From: Gammaproteobacteria bacterium
GTDB taxonomy: Bacteria; Pseudomonadota; Gammaproteobacteria; Burkholderiales; Burkholderiaceae_C
Direction of reading: 5' to 3'
DNA length: 51,184 nt
Assembly (NCBI GenBank): GCA_025359085.1
Contig: JANYHL010000104.1
Location: 1 to 51,184 of the forward strand
Shown: piece by piece, positions 46,708-51,184 of the stretch
Position numbering within the stretch: position 1 is the stretch's first letter
Layout of the letters: each line of letters starts with the position of its first letter
Program-made: the position numbers and the translations under genes
The notes under the pieces: generated by a model
The model's input: the letters and a program-made list of their open reading frames with translations, nothing else
Database searches by the model: none
Told to the model about the DNA's origin: nothing

Positions 46708-47619
46708 TCATTGGAGAAAATGACGAATTTTCTGTTCAATGGCTGTACGATCCAAGCCATGCTCTTGCAGCAAATACTCGTAGCTGCCGCAATGGTGCGA
46801 GAACCTATCTTGCACGCCCACCCGCAGAATGCGCACCGGCGCATATTCGGCGGTAATTTCGGTAATGACAGAGCCCAAACCGCCCAGCACGGAATGCTCT
46901 TCAAGCACTATCACGGCCCGGCTTTGGGCACAGATAGCGGCCACCTGTTGGCCGTCTATGGGCTTGATAAAGGGCGCGCTCCATACAGCGGCATCGGGAT
47001 AGGACTCAGCAGCAATGTCCACTGCCGTGCGTACGAGCGACCCGGTGGCAATAAAGGCAACATCGCCAGACTGGCCAGGTTTGATCTCCAACAAACGGCC
47101 AACCTTGGCTTGCGGCGCAGCCATATGCACGTCGCCCCGGTCAGACTTGCCCATGCGCAAATAAACCGGACCTTTTGCCTGGTAGGCCAGTTCCATGCAG
47201 GCGGCTACTTCAAAGCGGTCGGCGGGCGAATAGACTGACAAGTGGGGTATTGCGCGGGTGCAGGCAATGTCTTCGGTCGATTGGTGGCTGGTACCAAGCT
47301 GGCTGTAGACAAACCCGGCACCATCCCCAATCAAAATCACAGGCAACTGGTCATGGGCCACATCAAGCTTGATCTGCTCGAGCACACGCACGGGTATGAA
47401 TGCACTCAATCCATAAACGAACGGACGGAACCCAGCACGGGCCATGCCCGCTGCCATGCCTACCATATTTTGTTCAGCAATACCGGCGTTGATGTATTGC
47501 GCTGGGCACTCCCTGCGGAAGTCATCAAACAAGGCGTAACCATGGTCGCCGGTCAGCAGTAGAACATTGGGGTCGGCCTTGGCCAAGCGGACCAGCGTGT
47601 CTGAAAAGGCGGCTCTCAT
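46708..47619 (-). CDS. Transketolase, C-terminal subunit (pyrimidine and C-terminal domains)
   Basis: This 303-residue protein corresponds to the second half of transketolase. The pyrimidine-binding domain holds the cofactor-activating Glu in INAGIAEQNMVGMAAGMA (about residue 47), then YSQLGTSHQSTEDIA and a C-terminal domain. It overlaps the N-terminal-subunit gene by four bases (ATGA). Split transketolases occur in archaea and in several sugar clusters. In a polysaccharide locus next to rfbH a biosynthetic, not pentose-phosphate, role is likely: transfer of a two-carbon ketol unit to a keto-sugar. Confidence 0.9.
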   Translation of the reverse strand: MRAAFSDTLVRLAKADPNVLLLTGDHGYALFDDFRRECPAQYINAGIAEQNMVGMAAGMARAGFRPFVYGLSAFIPVRVLEQIKLDVAHDQLPVILIGDGAGFVYSQLGTSHQSTEDIACTRAIPHLSVYSPADRFEVAACMELAYQAKGPVYLRMGKSDRGDVHMAAPQAKVGRLLEIKPGQSGDVAFIATGSLVRTAVDIAAESYPDAAVWSAPFIKPIDGQQVAAICAQSRAVIVLEEHSVLGGLGSVITEITAEYAPVRILRVGVQDRFSHHCGSYEYLLQEHGLDRTAIEQKIRHFLQ

Positions 47620-48446
47620 TGCACGCTCCCTGCCACTGCGGTCAAAGCTTGAGCGTAGGATGCTTGGTCAAGCCGCGTGTAGTGCCAGATGTTGTTGTTT
47701 TCCATAAAGGGCACGCCCTTGCCTTTGACTGTTTTGGCAATAAGTGCTTTTGGCGCTGTCGAAGCGCTGGCCCAGAGCTGGGTGATGGCACTATCTATTG
47801 CTGCTTCATCATGGCCGTCGAGGGTGATGGCTTCGAAGCCAAAACTTTCAAACTTGGCCTGGATGTTGCCTAAATTAATGACGTCTTGGGTTCGCCCCAT
47901 GGCCTGGAAGCCGTTTTCATCGACGATCACCATGAAATGTTTAAGCTGATGGTGTGCCGCGAAAAGGGAGCCCTCCCAGATGGGGCCTTCATTGATTTCG
48001 CCATCACCGACCAAAGCGTAAGTTTTTTGATCGGTGCCGCGTAGCTTGGCGCCCATCGCCATGCCGACGCCGACAGAGAAGCCGTGACCTAGCGAGCCGG
48101 AGGTGACTTCCAGGCCGGGAATGCGTGAATCAGACAAACCTTTGAGGTCGCTGCCATCAGCAAAATAACCCGAGAATGCTTCGTCCTTGAGCCAACCCAA
48201 CTCACGCATGCACGCGTACTGCGCCATGACCCCATGACCTTTGCTGAGGACCAGGAAATCACGACCGGCAGCGAGTGGATCGTTGCCAGGATACCGCAAA
48301 TGATTCCGATACAAGACCGCCAGCAGCTCAATAATCGAAAACGCACAGCCGATGTGAACCGTGGACCCGGCAAAGGCCATATCCAGCACTGTTTTGCGGA
48401 GCGCTTTGGTATCAAAGGTTTGAGTTACAGAAATCATTGACGGCAT
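47616..48446 (-). CDS. Transketolase, N-terminal subunit (TPP-binding)
   Basis: A 276-residue protein starting at about the ATG at 48446; a GTG at 48449 and an ATG at 48437 are alternatives. It has SKGHGVMAQYACM, GSLGHGFSVGVGMAMGAKLR and the TPP-binding motif VGDGEINEG ... VIVDENG (about residues 146-176). With the overlapping downstream gene it forms one active transketolase-type enzyme. It lies 3 bp after the rfbH stop, so it belongs to the same operon. Confidence 0.9.
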   Translation of the reverse strand: MPSMISVTQTFDTKALRKTVLDMAFAGSTVHIGCAFSIIELLAVLYRNHLRYPGNDPLAAGRDFLVLSKGHGVMAQYACMRELGWLKDEAFSGYFADGSDLKGLSDSRIPGLEVTSGSLGHGFSVGVGMAMGAKLRGTDQKTYALVGDGEINEGPIWEGSLFAAHHQLKHFMVIVDENGFQAMGRTQDVINLGNIQAKFESFGFEAITLDGHDEAAIDSAITQLWASASTAPKALIAKTVKGKGVPFMENNNIWHYTRLDQASYAQALTAVAGSVQ

Positions 48447-48449
48447 CAC

Positions 48450-50054
48450 TTAAAAATTTACGCCGAGATAAGTCTCAATCTTGCTCGCCGCAAACTCCAG
48501 CATCTCCCTTGTCAGCGCGGGCTGCACGCCGATCCAGAAGGTGTTGTTCATCACGTTGTCGGTATTGGTCAGGTCTCCACTGATACGGAAGTTGGCGCCG
48601 ATCATATAAGGCTGACGGGTCAAGTTACCTGCAAATAATAAGCGTGAGCCGATTTTATGTTGATCTAAATGGGTTAGCAATTCCAAGCGTGTAACGGGGC
48701 TATTGTCTTTTACAGTGATCGGAAAGCCGAACCATGAAGGATCTGAGTGTTCAGTCGCTTCAGGTATCTCTAAAAATTCTTCGCAGCTCTTCAGGCGGTT
48801 TTTAAGATAAGCAAAGTTGTCCTTGCGAGCCTGGATAAACTGCGGCGCCTTGTCTAGCTGGGCAACTCCACAGGCAGCTTGCATGTCGGTAATTTTAAGG
48901 TTATAGCCCAAGTGACTGTAGGTGTACTTGTGGTCATAACCTTTGGGTAGTTGACCCAGCTTAAAGCAAAAGCGTTTGCCACAGGTGTTGTCTTTACCGG
49001 GTGCACAGTAGCAATCGCGGCCCCAATCACGAAAGCTTTCGGCAATCGTTTTGAGTTTCTTGCTATTGGTAAATACCGCACCGCCTTCACCCATCGTAAT
49101 GTGGTGAGCGGGATAAAAACTCAGGGTGCCAATGTCGCCAAAAGTGCCGACCATTTGGCCGCGATAAGTAGTGCCCAAGGCATCACAGCAGTCTTCTACC
49201 AACCAAAGATTGTGCTTTTTACAGAGAGCCGTGACCACATCGAGGTTGAAGGGGTTGCCCAGCGAGTGAGCCAACATGATGGCTTTGGTCTTGGGGCCAA
49301 TGGCCGCTTCGATCTTGCTGGCGTCAATGTTGTGTGTTTTAGGATCGACATCCACAAACACCGGCACCGCGCCAAACTGAAGGATTGGGTTGACGGTGGT
49401 TGGAAAACCCGCTGCCACGCCGATGACTTCATCACCCGGCTTGATGGCGCGGTCGCCCAACTTGGGAGACGTCAACGTGCTAAACGCAACGAGGTTTGCT
49501 GAAGAACCCGAGTTGACGGTGATGAGATGTTTAACACCGATGAAAGCAGCAAGTTTTGTCTCAAATTCAGCATTGAAGCGCCCCGTGGTCAGCCAACCGT
49601 CAAGCGACGCTTCGACCATGAGTGATATTTCTTCTGCACCAATGATTTTGCCCGAAGGGGGGATAACCGTTTCACCTGGTACAAACGCTATCGGTAATTT
49701 CGTTTCTGCGGCATAGTGTATGCTTGAGTTGCGTGTAATGACCCGTAAAATTTGTTCTATTTTTAACGATGTTAACAGCCCGACTTTACTTATTCGAGAT
49801 TGGTTGATCAAGGCAGTCTTATCCAGTCTGACCAAGCTGCTTTTTTTTAGCGTGCCCGTTTTGAAGTCACTTTGTGATAACAGAACTGCGCTTGGAAGTG
49901 CTTGGTAACGTTCTACTTGGCTTGTGATATAAGCCAGTCTGAAATCGCCATTGTCATCTTCCGACTTACCAACGATTAAAGCCGGTCGTATTTTTACTAA
50001 AGCACCATTTGTGAATGGAAATTTAACAAGTACTACCTCACCTATCCTTGACAT
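48450..50054 (-). CDS. rfbH: MazF/PemK toxin domain fused to RfbH (CDP-4-dehydro-6-deoxyglucose 3-dehydrase)
   Basis: A 534-residue chimera. Residues 1-107 are a PemK/MazF-type toxin: [20 protein letters not shown], the conserved Arg23 in KIRPALIV, the ITSQ at 43-46, and [18 protein letters not shown]. From about residue 113 it is RfbH: FVPG ... PPSGK at about 124-136, [27 protein letters not shown] (about 312-325, His replacing the PLP-binding Lys) and [13 protein letters not shown] (C-x-C-x7-C) with an earlier EDCCDALG, giving the [2Fe-2S] ligands. Only the first 15-20 residues of a normal RfbH are missing. RfbH removes the C3 hydroxyl in 3,6-dideoxyhexose synthesis. Translation starts at an ATG with GGAGG 6 bp upstream, inside the antitoxin gene, overlapping it by 17 bp. 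rfbF/rfbG are not in the window. Confidence 0.88.
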   Translation of the reverse strand: MSRIGEVVLVKFPFTNGALVKIRPALIVGKSEDDNGDFRLAYITSQVERYQALPSAVLLSQSDFKTGTLKKSSLVRLDKTALINQSRISKVGLLTSLKIEQILRVITRNSSIHYAAETKLPIAFVPGETVIPPSGKIIGAEEISLMVEASLDGWLTTGRFNAEFETKLAAFIGVKHLITVNSGSSANLVAFSTLTSPKLGDRAIKPGDEVIGVAAGFPTTVNPILQFGAVPVFVDVDPKTHNIDASKIEAAIGPKTKAIMLAHSLGNPFNLDVVTALCKKHNLWLVEDCCDALGTTYRGQMVGTFGDIGTLSFYPAHHITMGEGGAVFTNSKKLKTIAESFRDWGRDCYCAPGKDNTCGKRFCFKLGQLPKGYDHKYTYSHLGYNLKITDMQAACGVAQLDKAPQFIQARKDNFAYLKNRLKSCEEFLEIPEATEHSDPSWFGFPITVKDNSPVTRLELLTHLDQHKIGSRLLFAGNLTRQPYMIGANFRISGDLTNTDNVMNNTFWIGVQPALTREMLEFAASKIETYLGVNF

Positions 50055-50283
50055 CAAATACCTCCAACCAATCTACATTTTTATCATCATCCCCTTCAAA
50101 AAATGCTTCAAGGCTTGCGGCCTCAAAAGCATTTAAGCTGTTCCAGGTATTCTCAATTTCTACAGGCATGTTTTCATCCAGAGCTAAAACGATAATCTCT
50201 ACTCGTGTGCCTTTGGGCTGATCTGTGTTGAACTGGACGAAACCATTATCGCCTACCGTGCTAACTACTCTTTGTGCGTGCAT
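50038..50283 (-). CDS. Antitoxin-like protein partner of the fused PemK domain
   Basis: An 81-residue acidic protein ([20 protein letters not shown] ... [10 protein letters not shown] ... [20 protein letters not shown]). It has an N-terminal beta-rich part and an acidic C-terminal tail, as in small antitoxins. An AGGAG ribosome-binding site precedes the ATG. It overlaps the toxin-RfbH start by 17 bp, the usual antitoxin-toxin coupling. I do not recognise a named family; the role comes from position and shape. A decayed copy lies at 50692-50801. Confidence 0.7.
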   Translation of the reverse strand: MHAQRVVSTVGDNGFVQFNTDQPKGTRVEIIVLALDENMPVEIENTWNSLNAFEAASLEAFFEGDDDKNVDWLEVFDVKDR

Positions 50284-50309
50284 TGCAACTCCTGGTATAT
50301 TGGGTTTAA

Positions 50310-50340
50310 GCCATTAATTATATTCAAAAGATTAATAGCC
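50310..50340 (-). promoter_or_regulatory. Candidate promoter/operator of the antitoxin-toxin-rfbH operon
   Basis: On the minus strand a perfect TATAAT (50322-50317) lies 33 bp upstream of the antitoxin ATG. Two ATTAAT boxes (50313-50318 and 50331-50336) flank it within GCCATTAAT and ATTAATAGCC, a layout suiting antitoxin autoregulation. No good -35 was found. Confidence 0.35.
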
Positions 50341-50364
50341 ATTCTCCGATTTTTTAAACTGAAC

Positions 50365-50595
50365 TCAGTGTGTGATATATTTTTCCCATACTGCGTCTTC
50401 TTCAGTGTCGTTTTCAATAACTGCCGAGTAAGTTGCTAACATCAATTGGTCATCGTCATTCAACCCGTCCACATCTTTGGCATGTATAGGCAATACGATA
50501 ACCTCGAACTCTTCTCTCATATCGGCGGGCACGTTAACGTGTAGCTGATGGTTTGCATCAACACACAACGTTTTTCTTAATACAGCTTGTCTCAT
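50365..50595 (-). CDS. Antitoxin-like small protein without adjacent toxin
   Basis: A 76-residue acidic protein (MRQAVLRKTLCVDANHQLHV ... EFEVIVLPIHAK ... EEDAVWEKYITH). An AGGAG ribosome-binding site lies 8 bp before the ATG. The middle strand (FEVIVLPI) resembles that of the 81-residue antitoxin (VEIIVLAL), suggesting the same fold or a paralogue. No toxin gene follows before the next antitoxin gene, so it looks like an orphan antitoxin. Confidence 0.55.
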   Translation of the reverse strand: MRQAVLRKTLCVDANHQLHVNVPADMREEFEVIVLPIHAKDVDGLNDDDQLMLATYSAVIENDTEEDAVWEKYITH

Positions 50596-50654
50596 GACTA
50601 ACTCCTGATTTATCTACGCTCTTTTTACGGATCATTTGACAGCCATGCCAAATT

Positions 50655-50801
50655 TTAAACGGCGGGAAAAAAGCTTACCCACCTGACTATCTCACCGATT
50701 CTTGACATTGAAAACTTCCAGCCAATCTACATTTTTGTCATCATCCCCTTCAAAATCGAATCCATTTTCACCTACTGTGCTAACCACTTTTGTGCGTGCA
50801 T
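50655..50801 (-). pseudogene. Decayed duplicate of the antitoxin gene plus toxin start
   Basis: The minus strand from an ATG at 50801 reads MHAQ, then a frameshift, then VGENGF joined by an internal deletion to [20 protein letters not shown] and a TGA at 50694-50692. The intact gene reads [20 protein letters not shown]. Overlapping it, a frame from an ATG at 50708 gives MSRIGEIVRW then unrelated residues and a TAA at 50657-50655, against [10 protein letters not shown] in the fusion. DNA similarity continues upstream of the antitoxin start to about 50836. Both antitoxin and toxin are therefore broken. The rest of 50596-50853 shows nothing else. Confidence 0.8.
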
Positions 50802-50853
50802 TTCAATTTCTGGCGTATTGGAGTTTAATTTTTAATCTATATATTTTGTGCGT

Positions 50854-51184
50854 TCACTTATACAGCATCATAGCGACCACTTTGGCAAACTCTGCAAAGT
50901 CTCCAAGGTGGTATTGAACAATACTCCAGTTGATACTTTCATAGTTGTGAACCGCGATATTTCGAAAGCCTACTGCCTTTTTTAGATTGCTTGCCAACTC
51001 GTTATCCAAAACGCCTGCCTGCGCCAGTAAATCGAAAGTTTGTCCCATGGTATCAGGAGGAAGCACTTCCATGCCGGCAATCAGATGTGCCCCGATATCC
51101 ACACAAATCTGCACCGCTCGGCTGAGATTGAGCGCAACAATGTCCTGCAGATCAATATCCACGGCTAATGTGGCAGCATCCGTT
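50854..51184 (-). CDS. HepT-like (DUF86) HEPN toxin, N-terminus beyond window
   Basis: The frame is open to the right edge (residues TDAATLAVDIDLQDIVALNL are readable), so the gene is partial; a GTG at 51162 is probably internal. The visible 110 codons contain VGFRNIAVHNYESINW, the HepT RNase motif (Rx4HxY). The C-terminus is complete. Its MntA-type antitoxin partner, if present, lies outside the window. It marks the upstream border of the polysaccharide island in this window. Confidence 0.82.
   Translation of the reverse strand, partial: TDAATLAVDIDLQDIVALNLSRAVQICVDIGAHLIAGMEVLPPDTMGQTFDLLAQAGVLDNELASNLKKAVGFRNIAVHNYESINWSIVQYHLGDFAEFAKVVAMMLYK

Overview
The window looks like a chromosomal segment of a betaproteobacterium of the Comamonadaceae, in the Rhodoferax/Polaromonas neighbourhood. 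This is inferred from gene content, gene order (ubiE / Tim44-like / ubiJ / ubiB, ugpBAECQ, hemA-prfA-prmC, rplU-rpmA-obgE-proB) and a dispersed intergenic repeat of a type I associate with that family. No similarity search was possible. The left two thirds are GC-rich core genome. The right third is a patchy, partly AT-rich surface-polysaccharide (O-antigen type) island on the minus strand.

Region 1 (1-7709, minus): a probable operon of a 1307-residue FAD/Fe-S dehydrogenase, a HIT protein, a DUF971 protein and the ubiquinone genes ubiE, ubiJ and ubiB (ubiB cut by the left edge), with a Tim44-like membrane protein between ubiE and ubiJ. Region 2 (7943-12902, plus): a complete ugpBAECQ glycerol-3-phosphate uptake operon. 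Region 3 (12899-16814): a small membrane protein, then hemA, prfA and prmC. Region 4 (16837-21061): a KdpD/KdpE-like two-component pair followed by the K+ transporter kup. The same tandem 11-bp direct repeat precedes both transcription units at identical spacing from a -10-like box, which suggests a small self-contained potassium regulon. Region 5 (21077-30155): FKBP-type isomerase, grxD, lytic transglycosylase, proS, rppH, a CNP1-like protein, proB, obgE, rpmA, rplU, ispB and a tRNA-Pro(CGG). Region 6 (30258-32140): a small membrane protein, cytochrome b561, an MgtC-like protein and a ParB-like gene remnant.

Region 7 (32212-51184, minus) is the polysaccharide island. Transcription runs from the right edge leftwards: a partial HepT-like gene; a decayed antitoxin/toxin copy; two antitoxin-like genes; a MazF/PemK-RfbH fusion; a split transketolase; an NAD-dependent reductase/epimerase; Wzx; glycosyltransferases and acyltransferases; Wzy; a dTDP-rhamnose 4-epimerase-like enzyme; a phosphoglycosyl transferase; and rfbA/rfbC. 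Toxin-antitoxin pieces (HEPN/MNT, MazEF, a HigB remnant, the PemK fusion, the edge HepT) lie at module boundaries. Near-identical repeats sit exactly at the 3' ends of successive modules.

The most unusual features are: (i) an apparently intact MazF/PemK toxin domain fused in frame to the N-terminus of the deoxysugar dehydratase RfbH, with its antitoxin gene directly upstream and a decayed duplicate of that TA start further upstream; (ii) RfbH followed by a split transketolase and a reductase, which suggests a two-carbon-branched 3,6-dideoxyhexose pathway; (iii) the repeat-bounded modular build of the island; (iv) the KdpDE-like/Kup regulon with duplicated operators; and (v) intergenic repeats that have become coding sequence in two genes.
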